Notes under the pieces: model-generated
The model's database searches: none
Told to the model about the DNA's origin: nothing
Seen by the model: the letters and a program-made list of their open reading frames with translations, nothing else
Part shown: positions 1 to 9,250 of the stretch, piece after piece
Numbering within the stretch: position 1 is the first letter of the stretch
How the letters are laid out: each line of letters starts with the position of its first letter
Assembly: GCF_040548875.1 (NCBI RefSeq)
Contig: NZ_JBEPSJ010000006.1
Coordinates: 1 to 64,000 of the forward strand
Direction: 5' to 3'
Length of the DNA stretch: 64,000 bases
Origin: Conyzicola nivalis_A
Lineage (GTDB): Bacteria > Actinomycetota > Actinomycetes > Actinomycetales > Microbacteriaceae
Position numbers and translations under genes: made by a program

Positions 1-336
1 CCGCGCCGCCGAGACCGCCAGCTGCCGGTCCGCGACCTCGGCGTCGTCGAGGAACCTCCCCAACAGCAGCTGCCGCCGCACGTGCGGGGACAGGGTGCGC
101 GGGTCGGGCATCGACTCCCACTCCGGCGGCGGCTCGAACGACGAACCAGACGACGAACCAGACGACGGATCGACGGTCGCAGCGCCGAAAAACGATGGGT
201 GGAAGGACGACGGGTCGAAGGACGACGGGTCGAAGGACCACTCGTCGGGCGGAGGTTCAAAGTGCGGCTCGAACGCAGGATAGTCCGGCGGCACCGGCAC
301 CGGCCTCGGGTCATCCGCAATATCGGTGATTGTCAT
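1..336 (-). CDS. DUF222/HNH endonuclease-like protein, N-terminal part (runs off the window)
   Basis: An open frame reads leftwards from an ATG at 334-336 to the window edge without a stop (112 codons). It begins MTITDIADDPRPVPVPP and continues with an acidic, proline- and serine-rich stretch holding short FDPSS repeats, then a more ordered segment (HVRRQLLLGRFLDDAEVAD). Disordered Asp/Pro-rich N-termini are common in actinobacterial DUF222 (13E12-repeat) proteins, which end in an HNH nuclease domain; that domain would lie outside the window, so the family call is inference. The perfect LexA-type box just upstream supports it, because SOS boxes precede several 13E12-family genes in mycobacteria. 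It could be another SOS-controlled protein. Confidence 0.5.
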   Translation of the reverse strand, partial: MTITDIADDPRPVPVPPDYPAFEPHFEPPPDEWSFDPSSFDPSSFHPSFFGAATVDPSSGSSSGSSFEPPPEWESMPDPRTLSPHVRRQLLLGRFLDDAEVADRQLAVSAAR

Positions 337-354
337 ACCCACATTTTCCCACAT

Positions 355-370
355 TCGAACACGTGTTCGA
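355..370. promoter_or_regulatory. LexA (SOS) box
   Basis: TCGAACACGTGTTCGA is a perfect 16-bp palindrome that fits the actinobacterial LexA consensus TCGAAC-N4-GTTCGA exactly. It lies 19 bases upstream of the ATG at 336, where it would cover the promoter of the leftward gene. This implies damage-inducible expression of that gene. Confidence 0.8.
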
Positions 371-406
371 CGAAAAGGAGCGGAAACTGGGGAAAACAAC
401 CCCGCC

Positions 407-415
407 TGTGGACAA
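407..415 (-). promoter_or_regulatory. Single DnaA-box-like 9-mer
   Basis: TGTGGACAA is the complement of TTGTCCACA, the preferred DnaA box of high-GC actinobacteria. It is a single copy between two genes. Without a cluster of boxes or a dnaA/dnaN neighbourhood it is not an origin; it may be a titration or regulatory site, or chance. Confidence 0.3.
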
Positions 416-483
416 CCGTGGGAGAGGTGTCTTTGGAAACGCCGTCGGGGTCTCCGGTCACGCCGGATGCGTATCGGGCGTTC

Positions 484-1015
484 TTAGAGCCCGACCCATT
501 CGGTCACGCCGTCGGTGAGGTGCTGCCGCTTCCAGATGGGTACGGTCTGCTTGATGATCTCGACCACGCGTTCGCAAGCGGCGAAGGCCTCGGCGCGGTG
601 CGGTGCGGCGGAGGCGGCGACCAGTGCCGTGTCGCCGATGGCCAGAGCGCCGACCCGGTGCGCGGCCGCGATCCGGAGTCCGGTCTCGGCGGCCACGGTC
701 GCGCACGCCTCCTCGAGGAAACGGGCGGCTTCCGGATGCGCCTGGTAGTCGAGTGCAGAGACGCTTTCGCCATGGTCGTGGTCGCGTACGATTCCGCGGA
801 AGGTCACCAGCGCGCCGTTCTGAGGAGTGAGGACGAAGTCCTCGAGCGGGCCAGCCTCGATAGTCGACTCGGCGACGTAGGAGTAGGTGGCGGGCTCGGT
901 GCTCGCGGCGGGCGCTTCGGCGGGCGCTTCGACAGGCTCAGCGACCGTACCAGGCTCAGCGACCGAGACCGGCTCAGCGACAGAGACCGGCTCAGCGACC
1001 GCCGCGGGGTCGACC

Positions 1016-1023
<8 letters not shown>
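484..1023 (-). CDS. moaE: Molybdopterin synthase catalytic subunit MoaE with repeat-derived N-terminal extension
   Basis: MoaE transfers sulfur from MoaD thiocarboxylate to precursor Z, forming molybdopterin in the cytoplasm. The protein has 179 residues against about 140-150 in the family. The core starts near residue 45 and carries GALVTFRGIVRDHDHG, the HRVGAL segment and the catalytic-lysine region IIKQTVPIWKRQHLTDG. Residues 9-37 are low-complexity VAEPVSVAEP repeats encoded by a dispersed DNA repeat at 927-1001. The ATG overlaps the upstream moaC-mogA stop by eight bases, so coupled translation through the repeat is likely; a later internal start is the alternative. No moaD or moaA is present in the window. 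Confidence 0.93.
927..1001. repeat. Dispersed repeat cluster (TTCGACAGGCTCAGCGACC type), translated in moaE
   Basis: One full unit, TTCGACAGGCTCAGCGACC, is followed by three shortened GGCTCAGCGAC units separated by variable bases. Similar clusters occur at 13304-13399 and 38558-38624, and degenerate copies at 1511-1545 and 7355-7373. Here it is read in the minus strand as VAEPV-type peptides at the start of MoaE. Confidence 0.85.
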
Positions 1024-2022
<999 letters not shown>

Positions 2023-2026
<4 letters not shown>

Positions 2027-3213
2027 AGCTGCAGGGTTTCCACGGCGTCGCCCGCTTTCAGATCGGTGGTGGATTCTGGGATGTCGATGAGGACATCGGA
2101 TGCGGCCAGCCCGGCTACGAGATGCGAGCCCGGCCCGGCTACGACCTCCACTCTGCCACCCTCGACTGTGCGGCCGCGGAGAAACTGACGTTTGCCCGGG
2201 ATGGATGCCACGTCGGCGACGAGCGTGCGCGACGTGCGGATCGCGGCCGGCAGCCCGGCCACGCGGCGAAGCAGCGGTGCGACGAATATCTCGAACGAGA
2301 TCTGGGTGCTCACCGGATTGCCGGGGAAGCTGATCACGGGAACGCCCTCGAACGACCCGGTCGCCTGCGGTCCACCGGGCTGCATCGCGATGTGACCGAT
2401 GCGCCCGCCGAGCGGGGTGAGCAGGTCGCGCACGACCTCGTGCTGCCCCATCGAGATTCCGCCCGAGGTGAGGATGATGTCCGCCCCCGCCGCGACCGCG
2501 ACCAGGGAGTCGTGCAGCTGGTCTGCGTCGTCGGTGTCGTTGCGGATCGCGGCGACCACCTCGGCCCCGCAGGCACGCACTGCGGCGTCGAGGGCGACGC
2601 CGTTCGCGTCGTAGACCTGTCCGGCATCGGCGGTCTGGCCAGGCTCGATCAGCTCGGCGCCCGTCGTGACGATCACGACGCGCACGCGCGAGCGCACCTC
2701 CACGTCGGAGATCCCCGCGGCGGCGAGCACGGCGAGGTGACGGGACGCGAGGTGCAGCGACGCGGGAAGCAGTTCGGTTCCGGCGGTGACGTCGCTGCCA
2801 CGTTCGCGCACGTATTCGCCCACGGAGCGTGGCCGGTGGATGGTGACCACGTCGTCGACGACGGTGGCGTCTTCGACCGGCACGACGGCATCCGCCCCCT
2901 CCGGCACGACGGCCCCGGTCATGATGCGCACCGTCGTGTGCGGGGCGAGCATGGCGGGCGTGCCGCGTTGCGCGGGGATCTCGCCCACGACGGGCAGCGT
3001 CGTCTCGCCCGTTTCGAGATCGGCGGCGCGCACGGCGAAGCCGTCCATCTGCGAGTTGCGGAACAGCGGCAGGTCGACGGGGGAGAGCACGGCGGATGCC
3101 GTCACGCGACCGAGCGCATCGCCGAGCGTCACGCGCTCGGTGCCGGTGGCCATCGCGCGCGCGAGGATCGACCGCACCCGCGCCGCGTGCGCGTCGACGG
3201 AGGTGTGGGCCAT
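2023..3213 (-). CDS. moeA: Molybdopterin molybdotransferase MoeA
   Basis: MoeA inserts molybdate into adenylated molybdopterin to give Moco. The 396-residue length is normal. Visible motifs are PLFRNSQMDGFAVRAAD, MTGAVVPEGADAVVPVED, the MogA-like core TSGGISMGQHEVV, and PGNPVSTQISFEIFV before the C-terminal domain. Its ATG overlaps the stop of the upstream moeB-like gene by one base (TGATG), and its stop overlaps moaC-mogA, placing it in the middle of the leftward Moco operon. Confidence 0.96.
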
Positions 3214-4388
3214 CAGTAGCGCGCCACGGCGGGGTCGACCTCGCGCGACCAGGCCTCGATGCCGCCGGTCAGATGCTTCGCGTGCTCGAAGCCGTGCTGC
3301 TGCAGGATGCGCAGCCCCGACTCGGAGCGCACGCCGTGGTGGCAGTAGACGACGAAGTCCTCGGCGGGGTCGAGCTTGTCGATCACGCTCTCGAGCGAGC
3401 CGAGCGGCACGAGCAGAGCGCCGGGGAGGCTCGCGATCTCGGCCTCCCAGGGCTCGCGCACGTCGAGCAGAACCACGTCGTCGCCGGCGGCGAGCGAGGC
3501 GGCCAGCTCGGTGGCCGTGACGGAGGTGGGGGTGCCTGAATCGGGAGTGGCAGAGTCGGTCATGGGTGTCTCGCTTCCGACCACGCCGCAGAAGGCGTCG
3601 TAGTCAATCAGTTCGGTAAGGGGGGCTGCAGACGGGTCGCGGTCGTAGCCGAGCTCCCGGAATCCGCCGGTGAGGGCGTCGAAGGTGGTGACCCGGCCGA
3701 GAAGGGGCTGGCCGACGCCGGTGAGCACCTTGAGCGCCTCGCCGGCCATGATCGAGCCGATGACGGCGACGACCGTCGGGAAGACGCCGCCCTGCTCGCA
3801 CGACAGCACCGAGCCCGGCGGCGGCGGGCTGGGAAAGAGGTCGCGGTACTGGGGGCCGCGGGCGGCCCAGGCCAGGCCGACCTGCCCCGCGTACTGGGAG
3901 ACGGCGCCCCAGACGAGCGGGATGCCGGTGATCGCCGCGGCGTCGTTGGCGAGGTAGCGGGTGGGGAAGTTGTCGCTGCCGTCGAGCACGAGGTCGTAGC
4001 CGGCGAACAGCTCGAGCGCGGTCGCCGAGGTCAGCCGCTCCGCGATCGCGGTGACGGTTGTCGCGGGGTTGATGGTGGCGACGGATGCCGCGGCGGAATC
4101 CACCTTGGCCGTGCCCACGTCGGCCTGTCCGTGCACGTACTGGCGGTGCAGGTTGCTGAGCTCGACGGAGTCGTCGTCGACGATCCCGATCGTTCCGACG
4201 CCCGCCGCAGCGAGGGCGGGGATGACGGAGCTGCCGAGTCCGCCCGCTCCGATCACGAGCACGCGGGCCTCGGCGAGCGACCTCTGGGCGCGGAGCCCGA
4301 ACCCGGGCAGCGACAGCTGGCGCGAGTATCTGCCGGTGTCTGTGGTGCCGATGTCCGTCGTGCCGGAGCCTGCCGGGGTGAGCTGCAT
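3213..4388 (-). CDS. MoeB/ThiF-family adenylyltransferase with C-terminal rhodanese domain
   Basis: An E1-like domain (about residues 15-265) has VLVIGAGGLGSSVIPALAAAG for ATP binding and a Cys segment (VLSCEQGGVFPTVV). It adenylates the C-terminus of MoaD-type sulfur carriers. A rhodanese domain follows (about 290-391, active loop YCHHGVRSESG), as in MoeZ/MOCS3 proteins that also deliver the sulfur. The ATG at 4386-4388 (MQLTPAG) is chosen; the frame stays open further upstream, but that part overlaps the divergent regulator gene. First gene of the leftward Moco operon. Its carrier protein MoaD must be encoded elsewhere. Confidence 0.93.
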   Translation of the reverse strand: MQLTPAGSGTTDIGTTDTGRYSRQLSLPGFGLRAQRSLAEARVLVIGAGGLGSSVIPALAAAGVGTIGIVDDDSVELSNLHRQYVHGQADVGTAKVDSAAASVATINPATTVTAIAERLTSATALELFAGYDLVLDGSDNFPTRYLANDAAAITGIPLVWGAVSQYAGQVGLAWAARGPQYRDLFPSPPPPGSVLSCEQGGVFPTVVAVIGSIMAGEALKVLTGVGQPLLGRVTTFDALTGGFRELGYDRDPSAAPLTELIDYDAFCGVVGSETPMTDSATPDSGTPTSVTATELAASLAAGDDVVLLDVREPWEAEIASLPGALLVPLGSLESVIDKLDPAEDFVVYCHHGVRSESGLRILQQHGFEHAKHLTGGIEAWSREVDPAVARY

Positions 4389-4518
4389 GCTCTCGATTGT
4401 GTCAGGTGCTCGGCCTTCGCGCCGACCCGCGCTCGCTCGTCGATCACGCACCCGCAATCGTGCGCAGATGCGGGTATTCTGGGGACAATTACACGAATTC
4501 ACGGAGATCGGCGGGAAA

Positions 4519-4932
4519 TTGGCGACGAGCAGCTTCCGGGTGAGCGAGACGGCGGCCCTGCTGGGCGTCAGCGACGACACGGTTCGTCGATGGGCGGATG
4601 CCGGCCGGCTCACGCTCCGGCGCGCAGACAGCGGGCCGGCGGTCATCGACGGGGTCGAGATCGCGGCGCTCGCACAGGAGCTCGCGGCGGAGTCCGCGCT
4701 CGCCACCGCCTTCCCGACGAGCAAGGCCTCGGCGCGCAACCGGCTCACCGGCATCGTGACGAAGGTGACGCGAGACGGAGTGATGGCGCAGGTCGAGCTT
4801 CAGGCCGGACCGTTTCGCATCGTGTCGCTGATGAGCCGTGAGGCGGCGGACGAACTCGGCCTGGAGCCCGGCACCCTCGCGGTAGCGAGCGCCAAGGCGA
4901 CCACCGTCGTCGTCGAGCTTCAGGGGGAGTAG
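4519..4932 (+). CDS. HTH-TOBE molybdate-responsive regulator (molbindin-like)
   Basis: An N-terminal MerR/excisionase-type helix-turn-helix (FRVSETAALLGVSDDTVRRWADAG) is followed by a single TOBE/Mop domain (SARNRLTGIVTKVTRDGVMAQVELQ to the C-terminus), the fold that binds molybdate. The TTG at 4519 puts the HTH at residue 5, as is usual; an ATG at 4468 is possible but lacks a clear ribosome site. The stop overlaps the modA GTG (TAGTG), so it leads the mod operon and probably regulates it or the divergent Moco operon in response to molybdate. Confidence 0.82.
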   Translation: MATSSFRVSETAALLGVSDDTVRRWADAGRLTLRRADSGPAVIDGVEIAALAQELAAESALATAFPTSKASARNRLTGIVTKVTRDGVMAQVELQAGPFRIVSLMSREAADELGLEPGTLAVASAKATTVVVELQGE

Positions 4933-5747
4933 TGCGGGTGTCGAAGGCTCTCGCCGTGCTCGCGGGCCTCGCCGTGCTCGCCCTCGTCGGCTGCGCGGCC
5001 GGACCCGCGTCCGGGCCGGACTCGGCCGCGCCATCCGCCCCCGGTCCCGGCTCGGGCGCCGCCTCCGGCCCGATCTCCGGCACGGTCGCCGTGTTCGCGG
5101 CCGCCTCGCTCGGCGACGTGTTCGCGGCGATCGAGGAGGAGTTCACGGCGGCGCACCCCGGCGTCACCGTCGTCGTCAACTACGGAGGCAGCTCGGGCCT
5201 CGCCGAGCAGATCGTGCAGGGGGCGCCCGCCGACGTCTTCGCCGCGGCGAGCCCGGCGACGATGACCACTGTGGCCGACGCCGGCCTCGCCGCCGACCCG
5301 ACCGTATTCGCCAGCAACACGCTCGAGCTGGTGGTGCCCGCCGGAAATCCGGGAACGGTCGACGGGCTCGCCGACCTGGAACGGCCCGAGCTCGCCGTGG
5401 CGCTGTGCGCGGTGGAGGTGCCGTGCGGCGCGGCCTCGGCGAAGGCGCTCGCCGCCGCGGGACTCGGCGCGAGCGTCGACACCTACGAGCAAGACGTCAA
5501 GGCGGTGCTGACCAAGGTCGAGCTGGGCGAGGTCGATGCCGGTCTGGTCTACCGCACCGATGTGCTCGCGGCGGGCGACGCCGTCGAGGGCATCCGCTTC
5601 GCCGGGGCGGATGCCGCGGTGACCGAGTATCCCATCGCGGCGATCACGGACTCGCCGAACCCGCGAGCGGCGGCTGCTTTCGTGGCGTTCGTGGTGTCCG
5701 CCAGAGGCCAGGCGCTGCTGGACGAGGCCGGTTTTGGCGCCCCGTAG
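4932..5747 (+). CDS. modA: Molybdate ABC transporter substrate-binding lipoprotein ModA
   Basis: A secreted lipoprotein that captures molybdate for ModBC. The N-terminal signal ends in a lipobox (LALVGC, Cys near residue 18). The mature part has the ModA landmarks VAVFAAASLGDVF, NYGGSSGLAEQI, GAPADVFAAASP, and the C-terminal half with GLVYRTDVLAAGD and YPIAAITDSPNP. At 271 residues it has the normal length. The GTG start overlaps the regulator stop, and the 3' end overlaps modB by 14 bases. Confidence 0.95.
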   Translation: MRVSKALAVLAGLAVLALVGCAAGPASGPDSAAPSAPGPGSGAASGPISGTVAVFAAASLGDVFAAIEEEFTAAHPGVTVVVNYGGSSGLAEQIVQGAPADVFAAASPATMTTVADAGLAADPTVFASNTLELVVPAGNPGTVDGLADLERPELAVALCAVEVPCGAASAKALAAAGLGASVDTYEQDVKAVLTKVELGEVDAGLVYRTDVLAAGDAVEGIRFAGADAAVTEYPIAAITDSPNPRAAAAFVAFVVSARGQALLDEAGFGAP

Positions 5748-6552
5748 GCCGCGCCGGGCGGGCTTTCTCGCCCCGGCGCTCTGGATCCCGGCCGGCATCG
5801 CCCTCGCGCTGCTCGCCCTGCCTCTCGTGGCGCTCGTCGTGCGGGCGCCGTGGGCGGACCTGCCGCAACTGCTCGCCCGCGGCGAGGTGCTGCAGGCGCT
5901 CGCCCTGTCGCTCGGCACGGCCGCGATCGCCACCGCCGTCTCGCTCGCGCTCGGCGTGCCGCTGGCCCTCGTGCTCGCCCGCTCCGCGGAGTGGAGCGCC
6001 GTACCGCGGCGACTGCTGCGCGCCCTCGTGACCGTGCCGCTCGTGCTGCCGCCCGTCGTGGGCGGCGTCGCGCTGCTGCTTCTGCTCGGACGCCGGGGCC
6101 TCGTCGGCGAGTGGCTCGACGCCTGGTTCGGGCTCACGATCCCGTTCTCCACCACAGCCGTGGTCATCGCGCAGGTCTTCGTGGCGATGCCCTTCCTGGT
6201 GCTCGCGGTAGAGGGCGCGGTGCGGGCATCCGACCGCCGTTTCGAGATCGCGGCAGCCACCCTCGGCGCCTCCCGATGGACGGTCTTCCGCCGCGTCACC
6301 CTCCCGCTCGTCGCGCCCGGAGTGAGCGCGGGGGCACTGCTCTGCTTCACCCGCGCCCTCGGCGAGTTCGGCGCCACGATCACCTTCGCGGGCAGCTTTC
6401 CCGGGGTCACGCAGACGCTGCCCATCGCCACCTACCTCGAGCTGCAGCGAGACCCGGATGCCGCGATCGCGCTGTCGCTCGTTCTGATGATCGTCTCCGT
6501 GGCCGTGCTGGTGAGCCTGCGCGACCGCTGGGTTCCGGGGCTGACGTCGTGA
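5734..6552 (+). CDS. modB: Molybdate ABC transporter permease ModB
   Basis: Inner-membrane permease of 272 residues with about six hydrophobic helices. The EAA loop that contacts the ATPase is clear: EIAAATLGASRWTVFRRVTLP, split by normal spacing, followed by ALGEFGATITFAGSFPG, a ModB/CysT signature. A TTG at 5734 inside the modA end gives a basic N-terminus (MAPRRPRRAGF) before helix 1. The stop overlaps the modC GTG (GTGA). Confidence 0.94.
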   Translation: MAPRRPRRAGFLAPALWIPAGIALALLALPLVALVVRAPWADLPQLLARGEVLQALALSLGTAAIATAVSLALGVPLALVLARSAEWSAVPRRLLRALVTVPLVLPPVVGGVALLLLLGRRGLVGEWLDAWFGLTIPFSTTAVVIAQVFVAMPFLVLAVEGAVRASDRRFEIAAATLGASRWTVFRRVTLPLVAPGVSAGALLCFTRALGEFGATITFAGSFPGVTQTLPIATYLELQRDPDAAIALSLVLMIVSVAVLVSLRDRWVPGLTS

Positions 6553-7328
6553 CGGGGCCGGGCGACGCGACGGGGCAAGGCGCCGCGACGGGCCTGAGCG
6601 ACGCGACGGGCCTGAGTGCCGCCTTTACCGTGCGCCGCGGCGCGTTCACGCTCGACCTCGCGCTCGACGTGGGGCCGGGCCGAACCCTGGCACTGCTCGG
6701 ACCGAACGGGTCGGGCAAGTCGACGACCATCGGATGCCTCGCCGGCACCATTGCCATCGACGCGGGAGCCATCTCGGTGGCCGGTCGTGTGCTCGACGAC
6801 GACGCGTCCCACGTCGAGGTCGCCGACCGGCGCATCGGCGTGGTGTTCCAGGACTACCTGCTGTTTCCGCACCTGACGGTGCGCGACAACGTGGCTTTCG
6901 GGCCGCGGGCCATGGGTCTCGGGCGGGCAGGCTCACGCGACGTCGCCGACGACCTGCTGCGACGGTTCGGTGTGCACGACCTGGCCGACCGGCGGCCAGC
7001 GCAGCTCTCCGGCGGGCAGGCGCAGCGCGTGGCCCTCGCGCGGGCCCTCGCCGTGGCGCCCGAGGTGCTGCTGCTCGACGAGCCGCTCTCGGCGCTCGAC
7101 GTGGAGGTGCGCGACGATGTGCGCGAGGAGCTCGCGTCGCACCTCGAGCAGTTCGACGGAATCACGATCGTGGTGACGCACAGCCTCGAAGACGTCGTCG
7201 CCCTGGCTCGTGACGTCGTGGTGCTCGAACGCGGGGCGGTGACGCAGAGCGCTCCAGTGCGCGAGCTGGTGCGGAGCCCGGCGACGCCGTATGTGGACCG
7301 TCTGGTCGCGAGCTGGTCGGACGACTAA
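6549..7328 (+). CDS. modC: Molybdate ABC transporter ATP-binding protein ModC lacking a TOBE domain
   Basis: ATPase of the molybdate importer. Walker A is GPNGSGKST, the Q-loop VFQDYLLFPHL, the signature LSGGQAQRVALARAL, and Walker B LLLDEPLSALD, with the H-loop TIVVTHS. The 259-residue protein ends soon after the H-loop (PYVDRLVASW), so the C-terminal TOBE (Mop) regulatory domain found in E. coli ModC (about 352 residues) is absent; the separate HTH-TOBE protein may take over molybdate sensing. The first 25 residues are a Gly/Ala/Thr repeat (GDATG, GAATG, SDATG). Confidence 0.94.
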   Translation: MTGPGDATGQGAATGLSDATGLSAAFTVRRGAFTLDLALDVGPGRTLALLGPNGSGKSTTIGCLAGTIAIDAGAISVAGRVLDDDASHVEVADRRIGVVFQDYLLFPHLTVRDNVAFGPRAMGLGRAGSRDVADDLLRRFGVHDLADRRPAQLSGGQAQRVALARALAVAPEVLLLDEPLSALDVEVRDDVREELASHLEQFDGITIVVTHSLEDVVALARDVVVLERGAVTQSAPVRELVRSPATPYVDRLVASWSDD

Positions 7329-7354
7329 GCGGGTCCCGCGACGGGAGAGCGGGT

Positions 7355-7373
7355 CTCGACAGGCTCGACCACG
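7355..7373. repeat. Degenerate dispersed repeat between convergent genes
   Basis: TCTCGACAGGCTCGACCAC is a diverged copy of the repeat clustered at 927, 13304 and 38558. It lies between the ends of modC and the DUF1275 gene. No strong hairpin with a T-run is seen in this 54-base gap. Confidence 0.4.
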
Positions 7374-7382
7374 GGGGCGCGA

Positions 7383-8063
7383 CTACGGGGTGTGCGGACG
7401 ACCGATGTGGCCGAGCACCGCCACGACGAGCGTGATCACGGCGGCGACCGCCATGCCGAGCCCGATGTGCACGTTGAGCAGCAGGGCGCCGACGAGCGCG
7501 CCGAGACCGATGAGCACCACGGCGCCGAGACGCCGCTTCCACTGCTGTCCGGACGCGCCGCCGAACTTCGAGTCGAAGGCGAGCCCGACGATCGTCGACG
7601 TGACGACGACGGTGGTGACGTCTTTCACACCGATGTGACGCGCGGCTCCCGCCTGCAGGCCCATCGCGAGGCCGAGCGCGCCGGTCACGGCGAGCTTGAT
7701 CGGCTCGGCTGGGTCGTCGAGCACCAGCATGGGAACCGCGGCGAGCAGGATCACGACCCCGACCAGTGCGAAGAGCACGGTGCTGCGGCCCGACCAGCCG
7801 GCCGCGACGGGGCGCAGCGTGCGGCCCGCGACGAGCGCACCGAGCATAAACAGCAGGAGCGCGATGACCGGCCCGACGATGGGCAGGTCGTCGGCGCCGG
7901 CGAGGGCCATGCCGAGGATGACGACGTTGCCCGTCATGTTGCCGGTGAAGACGCGGTCGAGGCCGAGGTAGCCGACCGCGTCGATCACGCCGGTCGAGAA
8001 CGTGAGGGCGAGCATCAGCCCGAGGTGCAGTCCGGCCGGGTTCGCCTGCAGTCGCTTCTTCAT
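7383..8063 (-). CDS. DUF1275 (YoaK) family membrane protein
   Basis: A 226-residue membrane protein with about six helices. The family signature is GVIDAVGYLGLDRVFTGNMTGN near the N-terminus, with a later MGLQAGAARHIGVKDVTTVVV. The function of the family is not established; transport has been suggested. The ATG at 8061-8063 (MKKRLQANPAG) follows GGGAGA and gives a basic N-terminus. It is divergent from the formamidase-like gene. A second DUF1275 gene lies at 62430-63146. Confidence 0.88.
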   Translation of the reverse strand: MKKRLQANPAGLHLGLMLALTFSTGVIDAVGYLGLDRVFTGNMTGNVVILGMALAGADDLPIVGPVIALLLFMLGALVAGRTLRPVAAGWSGRSTVLFALVGVVILLAAVPMLVLDDPAEPIKLAVTGALGLAMGLQAGAARHIGVKDVTTVVVTSTIVGLAFDSKFGGASGQQWKRRLGAVVLIGLGALVGALLLNVHIGLGMAVAAVITLVVAVLGHIGRPHTP

Positions 8064-8122
8064 ACATCTCCCTGAATCGTGCGCACTCAGAGAGTCGCTA
8101 GGGTTTTGAGAATACTGGAGCC

Positions 8123-8158
8123 AGATATCCAACAGATGACAGATATCCGACAGACGAC
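8123..8158. repeat. Two 18-bp tandem repeats upstream of the formamidase-like gene
   Basis: AGATATCCAACAGATGAC is followed directly by AGATATCCGACAGACGAC (16 of 18 identical). They lie 9 bases upstream of the ATG at 8168, and just upstream CTGG-AG-CCAG (8116-8125) forms a small dyad. This may be a paired operator for the divergent promoters; no known regulator was recognised. Confidence 0.6.
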
Positions 8159-8167
8159 AGGGGCCAC

Positions 8168-9250
8168 ATGGCACGCACCGCTGCACTGCAACCGGGCGAG
8201 GGGGCCATCCGCGCGGGCACGTACCTCCCGGCCGATCCCGCCTCCGTCTTCTGGGGCCGTCTACCCTGCTCGACCGACACCCCGGTGCTGACGATCGCGC
8301 CTGGCACCGAGGTGACCATCGACACGCTGAGCCACGAGGGCCTGCTCGAAGACCAGGGGAGCGACCCCGTCGCGTTCTTCGGTGGCTTCGGCGTGGCATC
8401 CGACGCCGTTCTCGACGACGCGATCCTGCTGACCGCCACGCGTTCCCGCAACCCGACCACCGACGGCCCGCACGTCGTCACCGGGCCGATCTTCGTCGAG
8501 GGCGCCGAGCCGGGCGACCTGCTCAAGGTGACTGTGCTCGAGGCGGTGCCGCGTGTGCCGTACGGCGTGATCTCGAACCGGCACGGCCGGGGCGCGCTCC
8601 CCGGCGAGTATCCCGAGGGCCTGCACAGCGTCAGCGTCTTCGCCGCCGTCGACGGCGAGCACGGGTCGCCCCAGCACGGCACCATGCCCCGGGTGCTCGG
8701 CGGCGAGCACACCGTGCGCTTCCCGCTCGCGCCGTTCCTCGGCATCATGGGCGTCGCCGTGGCGGGCGACGAACGCCCGCACTCCGTGCCGCCGGGTGCG
8801 CACGGCGGCAACATCGACATCAACCTGCTCACCGTCGGCTCGACGCTCTACCTGCCGGTGCAGGTCGCCGGCGCGCTCGCCTACGTGGGGGACCCGCACT
8901 TCGCACAGGGCGACGGCGAGGTGGCGCTCACCGCCATGGAGGCGTCGCTCCGGGTGACTCTGCGTTTCGAGATCGTCGCCGAGGCACACGCGGTCGCTGC
9001 GTTCGGCGCCATCGTCGGACCGCTAGCCGAGACGCACGAGTACCTGATCCCCACAGGGATGAGCCCCGACCTCGACGAGGCCGTGCAGAACTGCGTGCGG
9101 GCGGCGATCGGACTGCTGCAGGCGCGGTTCGGCATGGATGCGGCCCACGCCTACGCATACCTGAGCGCCGCGACCGACTTCGACATCTCCCAGGTCGTCG
9201 ACCTCGTGAAGGGCGTGCACGCCCGCATCCGAGTGGCGGACTTCGAATGA
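8168..9250 (+). CDS. Acetamidase/formamidase family protein
   Basis: A 360-residue member of the FmdA/AmdA family, which hydrolyses small amides such as formamide or acetamide to acid and ammonia. The family core is visible in GPIFVEGAEPGDLLKVTV, and GGNIDINLLTVGSTLYLPV matches the conserved mid-domain. It ends in an ATGA overlap with the HpxZ-amidase fusion, so both are translated together. In the context of ureide breakdown, a substrate such as a formamide- or oxamate-type end product is plausible, but that is inference. True formamidase and acetamidase cannot be told apart here. Confidence 0.88.
   Translation: MARTAALQPGEGAIRAGTYLPADPASVFWGRLPCSTDTPVLTIAPGTEVTIDTLSHEGLLEDQGSDPVAFFGGFGVASDAVLDDAILLTATRSRNPTTDGPHVVTGPIFVEGAEPGDLLKVTVLEAVPRVPYGVISNRHGRGALPGEYPEGLHSVSVFAAVDGEHGSPQHGTMPRVLGGEHTVRFPLAPFLGIMGVAVAGDERPHSVPPGAHGGNIDINLLTVGSTLYLPVQVAGALAYVGDPHFAQGDGEVALTAMEASLRVTLRFEIVAEAHAVAAFGAIVGPLAETHEYLIPTGMSPDLDEAVQNCVRAAIGLLQARFGMDAAHAYAYLSAATDFDISQVVDLVKGVHARIRVADFE

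Noticed and set aside
407..415. Replication origin near the DnaA box
   Set aside because: Only a single box is present and no dnaA, dnaN, gyrase or parAB genes are nearby.
4389..4754. Upstream extension of the MoeB-rhodanese gene
   Set aside because: The added 122 residues have no MoeB homology and overlap the divergent HTH-TOBE gene; the ATG at 4388 gives the normal N-terminus.
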